NCBI GenBank assembly: GCA_037441765.1
Contig: JBBIRM010000032.1
Coordinates: 1-20,895, forward strand
Direction: 5' to 3'
Origin: JBBIRM01 sp037441765
GTDB lineage: Bacteria; Desulfobacterota; BSN033; UBA1163
DNA length: 20,895 nucleotides
Made by a program: the position numbers and the translations under genes. Shown one piece after another: positions 1 through 8,085 of this stretch. The notes below the pieces were generated by a model. That model was given only the letters and a program-made list of their open reading frames with translations. It had not been told where the DNA came from and did not search any database. How positions within the stretch are numbered: the first letter of the stretch is position 1; every line of letters starts with the position of its first letter.

Positions 1-18
1 TATAAGATTTTCTCCGAC

Positions 19-33
19 ATCCCTACCCGATTC
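19..33 (+). repeat. Terminal inverted repeat, left copy
   Basis: These 15 bases are the exact reverse complement of 20879-20893 at the other end of the window. A second, weaker match follows on the inner side: 42-52 against the reverse complement of 20849-20859, 10 of 11 bases. A dispersed repeat at each end of a draft contig is the usual reason an assembly stops there, which suggests the window is a whole contig. The orientation is inverted, so the two copies do not imply a circular molecule. Confidence 0.55.
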
Positions 34-73
34 CCCGGATGAGTGAGGTGTTACGAAATCTCTTTAATTTCTC

Positions 74-101
74 TTGACAAAGAGAAAAATTTTTTTATAT
101 T
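74..101 (+). promoter_or_regulatory. Sigma-70-type promoter of the yceD-rpmF-fab-rib block
   Basis: A perfect TTGACA -35 box (74-79) is followed after 16 bases by TATATT (96-101), one mismatch from the -10 consensus. Transcription would start near 108, leaving only about 14 bases before the first start codon at 122. It is the only strong promoter I see ahead of the twelve-kilobase + strand block. Internal promoters cannot be excluded in the longer gaps at 4038-4140, 5152-5295 and 11060-11145. Confidence 0.65.
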
Positions 102-121
102 AGATTGTTTAATTTAGGAAA

Positions 122-658
122 ATGTTAGTCATCAAATCTGACGAGATTCCAGAAGAGGGATTAACCCTTGAGTGGGTTGAGGAGAGGCATTCCTTGTTAG
201 CCTATATGGAGGGCTTTTCGCGGATTGATTTTGATTTTGAAAAACCGCTCCAATCCAAGGCAACGATTTTAAAGTCTGGAAAGTCGATCCTCATCAAAGG
301 AAAAGTAGAGACCAGTCTCAGACTCCAATGCATTCGATGTTTAAGAGAGTTTTCTTATCCTCTCTCGTCAAATTTTGAACTTACACTTCATCCTTTAAAA
401 GAATCTTTAATGAGCAAGGAGAAGGAACTGGAGGAAGAGGATTTAGAATCCGATTTTTTTCAAGAAGGGGAAATCCATCTATCCGAGATTGCGTGTGAAC
501 AGATTTTCTTAGAAATCCCTTATCAACCCCTCTGCCAGGAGGGCTGTAAGGGGCTTTGTCCGAGATGCGGAAGCGATCTCAACATCTCCCCCTGTTCCTG
601 TGAGGTCGAGAGGATGGAAACAGGTTTTTCAGACCTTCAAAAATTGAAATTAAGGTAA
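122..658 (+). CDS. YceD/DUF177 family zinc-ribbon-like protein
   Basis: A 178-residue protein of the DUF177 (YceD) family, which is typically encoded directly before rpmF and has been linked to accumulation of 23S rRNA. A first Cys pair lies at C70/C73 (CIRC). A C-terminal Cys-rich cluster follows at C138, C142, C146, C149, C158 and C160, containing CPRCG; both look like metal-binding knuckles. Residues 93-125 are strongly acidic. An aggaa motif lies almost against the ATG, so the 5' leader is very short. The gene is 25 bases upstream of rpmF, the classic arrangement. The family call is firm from context plus Cys pattern; the biochemical role is inferred from the family. Confidence 0.85.
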   Translation: MLVIKSDEIPEEGLTLEWVEERHSLLAYMEGFSRIDFDFEKPLQSKATILKSGKSILIKGKVETSLRLQCIRCLREFSYPLSSNFELTLHPLKESLMSKEKELEEEDLESDFFQEGEIHLSEIACEQIFLEIPYQPLCQEGCKGLCPRCGSDLNISPCSCEVERMETGFSDLQKLKLR

Positions 659-683
659 TTTAAAAAGAAAGGATAAATTTCTA

Positions 684-866
684 ATGGGAGTTCCAAAACG
701 AAGGCATTCACCATCGAGAAGGGATAAACGCCGTTCTCATGATCGCTTGACTCCTCCTACCCTTTCCCAGTGTCCAAGGTGTCATGAACCTCTCTTGCCT
801 CATCACGTGTGTCCAAATTGTGGAACATATAAAGGGAAGGAAATCATCAAAAAAGAAGAGGAGTGA
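684..866 (+). CDS. rpmF: 50S ribosomal protein L32 (bL32)
   Basis: A 60-residue basic protein opening with the typical MGVPKRRHS N-terminus of L32, followed by an Arg/Lys-rich stretch that contacts 23S rRNA. Four cysteines (C30, C33, C43, C46) in two CxxC pairs form the zinc site of the Cys-containing (C+) form of L32, as opposed to the zinc-free paralogue. The C-terminus ends in alternating Lys and Glu. An agaaagga ribosome-binding site lies about 10 bases before the ATG. Its stop codon overlaps alternative starts of plsX, so translation of the two genes is probably coupled. Confidence 0.95.
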   Translation: MGVPKRRHSPSRRDKRRSHDRLTPPTLSQCPRCHEPLLPHHVCPNCGTYKGKEIIKKEEE

Positions 867-871
867 TGAAG

Positions 872-1930
872 ATGAAGATAGCCCTTGATGCCATGGGAGG
901 GGATTATGCTCCACAGACAACCGTGGAGGGCGCCTATCTCGCTGCAAAACTTCATGGTGCAAAGGTGATATTGGTCGGAGACGAAGACCAAATCAGCAAG
1001 GAACTATCAAAATACCCAACCTCAAAACTTCCTCTTTACATCCACCATGCCCCTCATGTGGTGGCGATGCATGACTCTCCCTCAGCAGTCTTGCGTCGGA
1101 TGAAAGATACTTCTATCAAGGTCGCCATTGAACTTGCCAAGGAGGGGCAGGCCAGTGGAGTGGTCACTGCAGGCAATTCAGGGGCAGCCATGGCCCTGGC
1201 GATGTTCATATTTAAAAAATTGGAAGGAGTCGATCGCCCTGCAATTGCCACCATTCACCCAACCATCAAAGGCTCCACCGTTTTGATCGATTCAGGTGGA
1301 AACGTGGATTGTAAACCCTTCCATCTGGTCCAGTTTGCCCTGATGGGAGATGCCTATGCCAAATATATATTGAATAAAGATCAGCCGAGGATTGGGGTTT
1401 TGAGCAATGGCGAAGAAGAAGGAAAAGGGAATGAGTTGACACGTGAAGTACACGAAATCCTCTCCAAAACAGACTTAAACTATATTGGCTATGTGGAAGG
1501 GAATGACATTAACAGTGGCGAGGTGGACGTCATCGTCTGTGATGGTTTTGTTGGAAATGTCGTTCTCAAAATTAGCGAAGGTCTTTGGGAGACCATCAGT
1601 TCCATCCTCAAGTGGGAGGCCAAGGACAATATACGGGCAAAGGTCGCCTACTTTTTAATGAGTCGGGCCATGCGCCGGCTTTCGAAGAAGATGGATTACT
1701 CGGAATACGGAGGAGCCCCATTGCTCGGGATCAATGGCAACTTAGTGATCAGTCATGGCCACTCCAACGCCAAGGCGATTATGAATGCAATCCTGCTTGC
1801 CCAGAGCCTGGCCAGGAACAGACTCAATGATCGACTTTCCTTGGAGATAAAGGAGAAGCAAGAACTTTTAAGGATTGGACAGAAAAGGTCGGAAAAACTA
1901 AACACCATCAATTTTAGTCGGAGGGAGTAG
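872..1930 (+). CDS. plsX: Phosphate acyltransferase PlsX
   Basis: PlsX converts acyl-ACP and phosphate into acyl-phosphate, the donor used by PlsY (also in this window, 13950-14561) to make lysophosphatidic acid. The protein begins MKIALDAMGGDYAP, the family hallmark. It also carries VTAGNSGAA, IDSGGNVDCKP and DGFVGNVVLK, and at 352 residues is normal length. Possible starts are GTG 863, ATG 866 and ATG 872. I chose 872 because the gaggag site at 858-863 then sits 8 bases away and the protein starts exactly as the family does. With the 866 start the gene would overlap the rpmF stop by one base. Acts at the inner face of the membrane. Confidence 0.95.
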   Translation: MKIALDAMGGDYAPQTTVEGAYLAAKLHGAKVILVGDEDQISKELSKYPTSKLPLYIHHAPHVVAMHDSPSAVLRRMKDTSIKVAIELAKEGQASGVVTAGNSGAAMALAMFIFKKLEGVDRPAIATIHPTIKGSTVLIDSGGNVDCKPFHLVQFALMGDAYAKYILNKDQPRIGVLSNGEEEGKGNELTREVHEILSKTDLNYIGYVEGNDINSGEVDVIVCDGFVGNVVLKISEGLWETISSILKWEAKDNIRAKVAYFLMSRAMRRLSKKMDYSEYGGAPLLGINGNLVISHGHSNAKAIMNAILLAQSLARNRLNDRLSLEIKEKQELLRIGQKRSEKLNTINFSRRE

Positions 1931-1931
1931 A

Positions 1932-3095
1932 TTGGATTATTTTCTAACAGATGAACAGAAGATGATTCAAGAGTTAGCCAGAAAAATTGCTGTTGAAAAA
2001 ATCTTACCGGTCAGGGCGGAACTGGATGAGAAAGAAGAGTTTCCCTGGGAGATCATGAAGGTTTGCGCAGAGGCAGGGCTTTTTGGGGTTTCTATTGGGG
2101 AGGAATTTGGTGGGTTTGGTGGAGGGGTGCTGGAAAATTGTCTTGCAGTGGAAGAGTTGAGCAGGGCATGTTTGGGGATTGCCACCAGTTATGCAGGAAG
2201 CGGTTTAGGGGCACATCCCATTATGCTCTTTGGAAGTGAGGAACAGAAAAAGAGATACCTTCCAGATATTGCCAGTGGGAAAAAACTCGCAGCCTTTGGA
2301 TTAACAGAGGCCAATGCAGGAAGTGATGCGGGAGCCATTCGGACCACTGCCATCCGAAAAGGAGAGGGATATGTCCTAAACGGAACAAAACAGTGGATCA
2401 CCAATGGTGGAGAGGCTGAAATCTATACCATCATTGCGATGACCGACCGGAAAAAAGGTCCGAGAGGTGCAAGTGCATTCATTGTTGAGAAAGGAACTCC
2501 TGGTTTCAATTTCGGGAAGAAAGAGAAGAAGATGGGGATAAGGGCGTCCGCCACACGAGAGTTGATTTTTCAAGACTGTTTCGTTCCGAAAGAGAATCTC
2601 ATTGCCAAAGAGGGAATGGGATTCATCATAACGATGAGGACTTTCGATCGAACACGACCTGGGGTGGGGGCCCAGGGAGTTGGATTGGCTCAGGGAGCGC
2701 TTGATGAGGCAGTACGCTATGCACGGGAGAGGGAACAGTTTGATAAGAAGATCATCTCCTTCCAGGCCATTCAACATCTCTTAGCCGATATGGCCACCCA
2801 GGTAGAGGCGGCCAGAGCACTTGTCTATTCAGTGGCTCGATATATTGATCATTCTAAGGACCCTAAGGAGATTTCAAAGGTTTCAGGAATGGCCAAGGTC
2901 TTTGCCAGTGATGTGGCGATGAAGGTAACCGTTGATGCGGTTCAGATCTTTGGGGGTTATGGTTATATGAGAGAATATCCTGTGGAAAAGATGATGCGCG
3001 ATGCCAAGATCCTCCAGATCTATGAGGGAACCAATCAGATTCAGAGAAATGTCATTGGTCTTGAATTGAGCAAAGAATACGCAGGGAAAAAATAA
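1932..3095 (+). CDS. Acyl-CoA dehydrogenase in the fabH position
   Basis: A 387-residue FAD-dependent acyl-CoA dehydrogenase of the short/medium-chain type. The N-terminal helical domain starts DYFLTDEQKM. The FAD/substrate signature FGLTEANAGSDAGA lies near residues 123-136, and the C-terminal domain ends with YEGTNQIQRN, placing the expected catalytic base at E365. The start is TTG, one base after the plsX stop, with ggaggga ahead of it; the following residues fit the family's N-terminus. It lies between plsX and fabD, where fabH is usual, and is co-oriented with tight spacing. That suggests co-expression with fatty-acid synthesis, but the substrate cannot be read from sequence. Butyryl- or other short-chain acyl-CoA oxidation, or enoyl reduction in reverse, are possible. 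Confidence 0.92.
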   Translation: MDYFLTDEQKMIQELARKIAVEKILPVRAELDEKEEFPWEIMKVCAEAGLFGVSIGEEFGGFGGGVLENCLAVEELSRACLGIATSYAGSGLGAHPIMLFGSEEQKKRYLPDIASGKKLAAFGLTEANAGSDAGAIRTTAIRKGEGYVLNGTKQWITNGGEAEIYTIIAMTDRKKGPRGASAFIVEKGTPGFNFGKKEKKMGIRASATRELIFQDCFVPKENLIAKEGMGFIITMRTFDRTRPGVGAQGVGLAQGALDEAVRYAREREQFDKKIISFQAIQHLLADMATQVEAARALVYSVARYIDHSKDPKEISKVSGMAKVFASDVAMKVTVDAVQIFGGYGYMREYPVEKMMRDAKILQIYEGTNQIQRNVIGLELSKEYAGKK

Positions 3096-3116
3096 GGATG
3101 TTTAGGTAAGGGCTAT

Positions 3117-4037
3117 ATGAAGAAGATTGCTTTCCTTTTCCCAGGTCAGGGCTCCCAATATGTAGGGATGGGAAAGGAACTTTTTGACAATTTTAAAGTG
3201 GCCAAAGAGGTTTTTGAAGAAGCGGATGAAGCCCTTCAATTTCCTATTTCCTCTATCTGTTTTTATGGACCCGAAGAGGAATTGAGGCTTACAGAGAATA
3301 CCCAGCCCGCAATTCTTGCCACCAGTATTGCTGCCCTTAGAGTACTTGAAACTGAAATGGGGTTGGAGGCCTCATTTACAGCAGGTCATAGTCTTGGAGA
3401 GTATAGTGCCCTTGTAGCCTCTGGGGCCATTTCATTCTCAGAGGCGGTGAAGATTGTGAAACTCAGGGGAAGGTTTATGCAGGAGGCTGTCCCTGTGGGA
3501 GAAGGGGGGATGGCAGCCATCCTGGGGATGGAGACCGAAGAAGTAGAAAAACTTTGCGAGGAGGCCGCTTCCTCAGAGGTCCTTTCACCTGCTAACTTCA
3601 ACTGCCCAGGGCAGATAGTTATTGCAGGTAACCTGAATGCGGTTAAGAGGGCCATTGAAATCGTTAAAAGGAAAGGGAAGAAGGCAATTCTGCTTCCTGT
3701 CAGTGCTCCTTTTCACTCACCCCTGATGAAGCCAGCAGGTGTTCGTCTTGAGAGGGAATTGGATCATATATCATTTGAAGAGATGAAGATTCCTGTAGTG
3801 ACAAATGTTGAAGCAGAGATCAATACGTCTAAGGAAAGGGTAAAGCCCCTTTTAGTTGCTCAGGTGTCAAGTCCGGTTCGATGGGAAGAGTCGATGCGAA
3901 AAATGATTGAGGAGGGAATTGAACAGGCATTGGAGATTGGTCCTGGCAAAGTGCTCTCCGGCCTTATGAAACGGATCGATCCAAATATCGAAACAAGAAA
4001 TATAGAAGATATCCGAACCTTGAAAGAGATCAGTTAG
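3117..4037 (+). CDS. fabD: Malonyl-CoA:ACP transacylase FabD
   Basis: FabD loads malonate from CoA onto ACP for chain elongation. The 306-residue protein begins with FLFPGQGSQ, carries the nucleophile elbow GHSLGEY with catalytic S92, and has the partner histidine H200 in APFHSPLM. The C-terminal VSSPVRW and EIGPGKVL motifs are present. Length is normal. It starts at ATG 3117, 21 bases after the acyl-CoA dehydrogenase stop, with a purine-rich taaggg site upstream. It forms a functional set with fabG, acpP and fabF downstream. Confidence 0.96.
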   Translation: MKKIAFLFPGQGSQYVGMGKELFDNFKVAKEVFEEADEALQFPISSICFYGPEEELRLTENTQPAILATSIAALRVLETEMGLEASFTAGHSLGEYSALVASGAISFSEAVKIVKLRGRFMQEAVPVGEGGMAAILGMETEEVEKLCEEAASSEVLSPANFNCPGQIVIAGNLNAVKRAIEIVKRKGKKAILLPVSAPFHSPLMKPAGVRLERELDHISFEEMKIPVVTNVEAEINTSKERVKPLLVAQVSSPVRWEESMRKMIEEGIEQALEIGPGKVLSGLMKRIDPNIETRNIEDIRTLKEIS

Positions 4038-4140
4038 GATTACGATTACAATTTATAAAGGCAATAAGACTTATGTTACCATCATGTCATTACATGATTG
4101 AATCTTAATTTTTTAACAGTTTTAGGTTAAGGAGAAAAAA

Positions 4141-4881
4141 GTGGAACTGGAAGGGAAAGTTGCCTTGGTTACAGGAGGGGCTCAGGGAATCGGAAGGGCG
4201 ATTGGACTTCTTCTTGCACAAAGAGGTGCAACAATTGTCATTTCCGATATCAACATTCAAAAGGCAGAGGAGACCGCTAAGGAGATTGAAACCCTGGGTC
4301 GAAAGGCCATGGCAGTTCAAGTGGATGTGGGCAATTATCAAGAAGTAGAAAATATGGTAGATGCGATTGTAGAAAGATTTTCAAGGATTGATATACTGGT
4401 CAATAATGCAGGGATCACTCGAGATAAATTGATTCTTAGAATGAGTGAAGAGGATTGGGATTCCGTCATTCGGATCAATCTGAAAGGGACATTCAACTGC
4501 ACCAAGGCCGTTCTCAAATATATGTCCCGACAAAGAAGTGGAAAGATCGTCAACATTGCCTCTGTGGTGGGGATGATGGGCAATGCAGGCCAGGCCAATT
4601 ATTCTGCCTCAAAGGCAGGAATCATTGGTTTTACCAAAACCATTGCCCGTGAGTTTGCTCAGAGAGGAATCAATGTCAATGCCATTGCCCCTGGATATAT
4701 TCAGACGCCCATGACCGACGTCCTTCCTGAAAAGGTAAAGGAGGAGTTGAGACGGTTAATTCCCATGGAGCGATTGGGGCAACCAGAGGATGTTGCACAG
4801 GCAGTTCTCTTCCTCGTCTCTGAGGCCTCGAGCTATATCACAGGGCAGGTGTTGAATGTGAATGGTGGTATCTATATGTAG
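4141..4881 (+). CDS. fabG: 3-oxoacyl-ACP reductase FabG
   Basis: An NADPH-dependent short-chain dehydrogenase/reductase that reduces 3-oxoacyl-ACP in the elongation cycle. The cofactor motif TGGAQGIG occupies residues 11-18 and NNAG 88-91. The catalytic tetrad is N113, S141, Y154 and K158 (YSASK). The C-terminus VNGGIYM is typical of FabG, and 246 residues is the usual length. The start codon is GTG 4141, preceded by aaggag. The 103-base gap behind fabD is A/T-rich and shows no structure I can support. The position between fabD and acpP makes FabG more likely than another member of this large family. Confidence 0.95.
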   Translation: MELEGKVALVTGGAQGIGRAIGLLLAQRGATIVISDINIQKAEETAKEIETLGRKAMAVQVDVGNYQEVENMVDAIVERFSRIDILVNNAGITRDKLILRMSEEDWDSVIRINLKGTFNCTKAVLKYMSRQRSGKIVNIASVVGMMGNAGQANYSASKAGIIGFTKTIAREFAQRGINVNAIAPGYIQTPMTDVLPEKVKEELRRLIPMERLGQPEDVAQAVLFLVSEASSYITGQVLNVNGGIYM

Positions 4882-4911
4882 GTTTGAAAAAATGATGAAG
4901 GAGGTGATTTC

Positions 4912-5151
4912 ATGGGAGATATCGAAAAGAGGGTGAGGGAGATCATTGTCGAACAGTTAGGCGTCAATGAAAGTGAGGTCACCCTTGAGGCGAAGTTCGT
5001 TGATGACTTAGGTGCGGACTCTCTTGACCTCGTCGAGTTGGTCATGGCCTTAGAGGAGGAGTACAACATGGAGATTTCTGACGAGGATGCCGAAAAGATC
5101 ATCACCGTTGGAGATGCGATTGAATATATCAAGGCCCATATGGGAAAGTAA
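4912..5151 (+). CDS. acpP: Acyl carrier protein
   Basis: A 79-residue acidic helical protein carrying growing acyl chains on a 4'-phosphopantetheine arm. The attachment site is S37 in the DLGADSLDLVEL motif. Length and acidic composition are typical. It has the strongest ribosome-binding site in the window, ggaggtga at 4900-4907, four bases before the ATG, consistent with ACP being one of the most abundant proteins in a cell. The gene is flanked by fabG and fabF, the usual order. Confidence 0.97.
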   Translation: MGDIEKRVREIIVEQLGVNESEVTLEAKFVDDLGADSLDLVELVMALEEEYNMEISDEDAEKIITVGDAIEYIKAHMGK

Positions 5152-5295
5152 CCCCCTGTATATCCCTGGCCTAAAATGATTAATCGCTTAAGTGCTATTT
5201 CAATAGTCAATTTTTCGGGAGGTTGGGAGAGTTGAGGGTTTGGGATTACGGGGTAGATAGATTGATTTAATCCGAACATAGAATGGAGGAGTTTT

Positions 5296-6537
5296 TTGCG
5301 AAGAAGGGTTGTTGTAACAGGAATGGGTTTGGTGATTCCAAATGGGATTGGTGTAAAAACCGCCTGGGCAAATATCTGTGAAGGAAGGTCAGGTATTGGA
5401 CCTATCACCCGGTTCGACACTACAGGATTTGAAACGAAGATTGCAGGAGAAGTGAAAGGGTTCAACCCTGAGTTATATATAGAGAAGAAAGAGATCAAGA
5501 AGATGGATCTCTTTATTCAATACGCAATTGCTGCAACCAAAGAGGCTTTGGAGGATGCTAAGTTGACCATTACCCCTGAAAATGGGGAGAGGATAGGTGT
5601 GATCGTAGGGACAGGATTGGGTGGATTACCCAATATTGAGAAATGCCACCAGGTCCTCTTAGAAAGAGGTCCAAGTCGGATCACTCCATTTTTCATCCCA
5701 ATGGTTATTGCCAATTTAGCCTCGGGTCAGATTGCCATCCGGTTTGGAGCAAAAGGACCAAATACCTGTGTTGTCACTGCCTGTGCCACAGGAGCCCATT
5801 GCATAGGAGATGCCTTCCGGGCAATTGTCTATGGTGATGCAGATGCCATAATCGCTGGAGGGACAGAGGCAAATATCACCCCTCTTACGGTTGGAGGGTT
5901 CAATGCGATGAAGGCCCTCTCCACAAGAAATGATGAACCCGAGAAGGCCTGCAGACCCTTTGAGAAAAACCGCGATGGGTTTGTGGTGGCGGAAGGGGCA
6001 GGGATCATTATCTTGGAAGAACTTGAGTTCGCCTTGGAAAGAGGTGCTAAGATTTATGCCGAATTGGTGGGTTATGGTTATACCGGAGATGCCTACCATA
6101 TTACTGCCCCATCCCCTGATGGCGATGGAGCCATCCGTTGTATGAGGATGGCAATCAATGATGCAGGGTTGAGGCCTGAGGAGATTGATTATATCAATGC
6201 CCATGGGACTTCTACTCCACTCAACGACCTTACAGAGACATTAGCCATCAAAGCAGTCTTTGGGAGTCATGCGAAAAGAATACCTATCAGCGCCACCAAA
6301 TCCATGACAGGGCATCTATTAGGTGCTGCGGGAAGCACAGAAGCCATCTTCACTATCCTTTCCATCTATGAAGGTATCCTCCCACCAACCATCAACTATG
6401 AAGAACCCGACCCTGAGTGTGACTTAGATTATGTCCCCAATGTTGCCAGAAGACAACCCATCCAAACTGCCATCTCAAATGCTTTTGGGTTTGGTGGAAC
6501 CAATGCTACGTTAGTCTTTAAAAAATTTTCAGGATAG
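5296..6537 (+). CDS. fabF: 3-oxoacyl-ACP synthase II FabF
   Basis: A condensing enzyme that elongates acyl-ACP with malonyl-ACP. The thiolase-fold protein is 413 residues, normal for FabF. The catalytic triad is C163 (TACATGAH), H303 (NAHGTSTPLND) and H340 (SMTGHLLGAAGS), with the conserved K335. The C-terminal NAFGFGGTNATL motif is intact. The start is TTG 5296, preceded by ggagga at 5285-5290; no in-frame ATG is close by. A 144-base gap separates it from acpP with no recognisable element. As fabH is absent from this cluster, initiation of fatty-acid synthesis must be supplied from elsewhere or by FabF after malonyl decarboxylation (inference). Confidence 0.96.
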   Translation: MRRRVVVTGMGLVIPNGIGVKTAWANICEGRSGIGPITRFDTTGFETKIAGEVKGFNPELYIEKKEIKKMDLFIQYAIAATKEALEDAKLTITPENGERIGVIVGTGLGGLPNIEKCHQVLLERGPSRITPFFIPMVIANLASGQIAIRFGAKGPNTCVVTACATGAHCIGDAFRAIVYGDADAIIAGGTEANITPLTVGGFNAMKALSTRNDEPEKACRPFEKNRDGFVVAEGAGIIILEELEFALERGAKIYAELVGYGYTGDAYHITAPSPDGDGAIRCMRMAINDAGLRPEEIDYINAHGTSTPLNDLTETLAIKAVFGSHAKRIPISATKSMTGHLLGAAGSTEAIFTILSIYEGILPPTINYEEPDPECDLDYVPNVARRQPIQTAISNAFGFGGTNATLVFKKFSG

Positions 6538-6544
6538 GAAAGTG

Positions 6545-6997
6545 ATGAAGATTGGGTTGGCTTGTGATCACGGTGGATTCGAGCTTAAAGAGGAGATTAA
6601 GGCCTTTTTAATTTCGATCAATCAGGATCCAATCGACCTGGGAACCTTCAGTGAGGTGCCAGTAGATTATCCCGACTATGCCACCCTTGTTGCGGAGAAG
6701 GTTTCACAGGGGGAATTAGAAAAAGGAATCCTCATCTGTGGAACAGGGATTGGGATGAGCATTGTCGCCAATAAGTTTCGAGGGGTAAGGGCTGCCCTTG
6801 CCAATGATCTTTATTCCTCACGTTTCAGTAGCGAGCATCTCGATGCAAATATTTTAGTCCTCGGGGGCCGAATCGTTGGAAAGGCGTTGGCAAAAGAGAT
6901 CGTCCGGCTCTGGCTCACAACCCCATTTGAAGGAGGAAGGCATAAAAGGCGATTGGAAAAGATTGAGGCGATCGAAAAAAAGAATTTCAAACTCTAA
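6545..6997 (+). CDS. rpiB: Ribose-5-phosphate isomerase B
   Basis: Interconverts ribose 5-phosphate and ribulose 5-phosphate. Ribulose 5-phosphate is also the substrate of the RibB half of RibBA encoded downstream. The protein (150 residues) starts MKIGLACDHGG. The catalytic C65 lies in ILICGTGIGMS, and the conserved SSEHLDANILVLGGR block is present. A GTG at 6542 would add one residue, but ATG 6545 fits the family start and sits 4 bases after aggaa. It begins 7 bases after the fabF stop, so it is clearly in the same transcription unit. Confidence 0.94.
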   Translation: MKIGLACDHGGFELKEEIKAFLISINQDPIDLGTFSEVPVDYPDYATLVAEKVSQGELEKGILICGTGIGMSIVANKFRGVRAALANDLYSSRFSSEHLDANILVLGGRIVGKALAKEIVRLWLTTPFEGGRHKRRLEKIEAIEKKNFKL

Positions 6998-7007
6998 GTA
7001 CAAAATT

Positions 7008-7022
7008 CCTGCCTCAGGCAGG
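7008..7022. repeat. Short hairpin palindrome in the rpiB-deaminase gap
   Basis: Seven-base arms (cctgcct and aggcagg) flank a single base. The palindrome lies in the 70-base gap upstream of the TTG start at 7068. There is no T-run after it, so it is not a convincing terminator. It resembles a small dispersed palindrome, and could also modulate expression between rpiB and the deaminase. Confidence 0.45.
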
Positions 7023-7067
7023 CGAGATTAGAATTTATAATTCAAAGATTCTGACCATGGTTCTCCA

Positions 7068-7577
7068 TTGAAAGCAAAAAAGAAGAGAATATCCCATCCC
7101 CAGAGACCTTCTTGGGAAGAGTATTTCATGGACATCACCCATCTTGTAGCCAAACGATCCACCTGTCTAAGAAGGCAGGTAGGTGCTGTCCTGGTTAAAG
7201 ACAAAAAGATTTTAGCCACAGGTTATAACGGTGCGCCCTCCCGATTGGACCATTGTCTCGACATAGGATGTCTTCGCGAAAAGATGAACATCCCTTCAGG
7301 AGAACGTCACGAACTTTGCCGAGGCCTCCATGCTGAACAGAATGCGATAATTCAAGCCGCCTATCATGGGGTGCAGATCAAAGGAGCAACCCTTTATTGC
7401 ACTAACCATCCCTGTATCATCTGTTCGAAGATGATCATCAATGCAGGAATTGAACGAATCGTCTACGAAGAGGGCTATGCAGATGCACTGGCAAGAGGGA
7501 TGTTAAAAGAGTCGGGAATTAAAGTCGAAAAATTCAAGCGAAAAAAGCTAAAGGTTAAGGCTATAGAAGGTCTATGA
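7068..7577 (+). CDS. dCMP deaminase (ComEB/DctD type)
   Basis: A zinc-dependent cytidylate deaminase that converts dCMP to dUMP, feeding dTMP synthesis. The 169-residue protein contains RPSWEEYFMDI near the N-terminus, the HAEQNAII active site (H88, E90) and the zinc cysteines C116 and C119 in PCIIC. Additional Cys residues C63, C68 and C84 fit the extra zinc site seen in this family. The start is uncertain: TTG 7068 lacks a clear ribosome-binding site, and ATG 7128 would remove the conserved RPSWEEYF block, so I keep 7068. Its last codon overlaps the start of nrdR by four bases (ATGA), linking nucleotide supply and the ribonucleotide reductase regulator. Confidence 0.9.
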   Translation: MKAKKKRISHPQRPSWEEYFMDITHLVAKRSTCLRRQVGAVLVKDKKILATGYNGAPSRLDHCLDIGCLREKMNIPSGERHELCRGLHAEQNAIIQAAYHGVQIKGATLYCTNHPCIICSKMIINAGIERIVYEEGYADALARGMLKESGIKVEKFKRKKLKVKAIEGL

Positions 7578-8047
7578 AATGTCCATTCTGTAACCATCCC
7601 GAAAGCAAGGTCGTCGATTCCCGACTTGGAAAGGATAAGGAGACCATTCGTCGGAGGCGAGAGTGTCTCCAGTGTAAAAAAAGATTTACGACAAGTGAAA
7701 GGGCGGAGGACGCACTTCCAATGGTTGTGAAGAAGGATGGGAGGCGGGAGCCCTTCAATCGGATAAAAATTCTTAACGGTTTGAAAAAGGCTTGTGAGAA
7801 AAGACCGATCAGCATCAATCTCATCGAAAAGATTGTAAATCGCATTGAACACTATTTTCAGGAAAAGGGGGAGAGGGAGGTAAAAAGTACAGAGATCGGA
7901 GAAAAGGTGATGGAGGAACTCCATCGTCTTGATGGGGTGGCTTACGTCCGGTTTGCCTCTGTTTATCGTCAATTTAAAGATATCCAAGAATTTATGGATG
8001 AACTGAAGGAACTCCTTGGGAACAGAGAAGAGACCAAAAAGAAATAA
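7574..8047 (+). CDS. nrdR: Transcriptional repressor NrdR
   Basis: NrdR senses ATP and dATP and represses ribonucleotide reductase genes. The protein is 157 residues. An N-terminal zinc ribbon has C3, C6, C31 and C34, with the signature DSRLGKDKETIRRRREC between the pairs. An ATP-cone domain follows from about residue 47 (PMVVKKDGRREPF) to about 137. The ATGA overlap with the deaminase gene implies translational coupling. No ribonucleotide reductase gene lies in the window, so its target boxes are elsewhere. Confidence 0.96.
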   Translation: MKCPFCNHPESKVVDSRLGKDKETIRRRRECLQCKKRFTTSERAEDALPMVVKKDGRREPFNRIKILNGLKKACEKRPISINLIEKIVNRIEHYFQEKGEREVKSTEIGEKVMEELHRLDGVAYVRFASVYRQFKDIQEFMDELKELLGNREETKKK

Positions 8048-8085
8048 TTTTTTAAAATAAAGATTTAATTGCTCCGAGTAAAAAG

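Noticed and set aside
4872..5498. A 208-codon - strand open frame opposite acpP and fabF
   Set aside because: It runs antisense across two certain genes, has no family motif and no ribosome-binding site; it is a by-product of the codon use of the real genes.
7998..8085. FMN riboswitch before the riboflavin genes
   Set aside because: The nrdR-ribD gap is only 38 bases and none of the conserved riboswitch blocks is visible.
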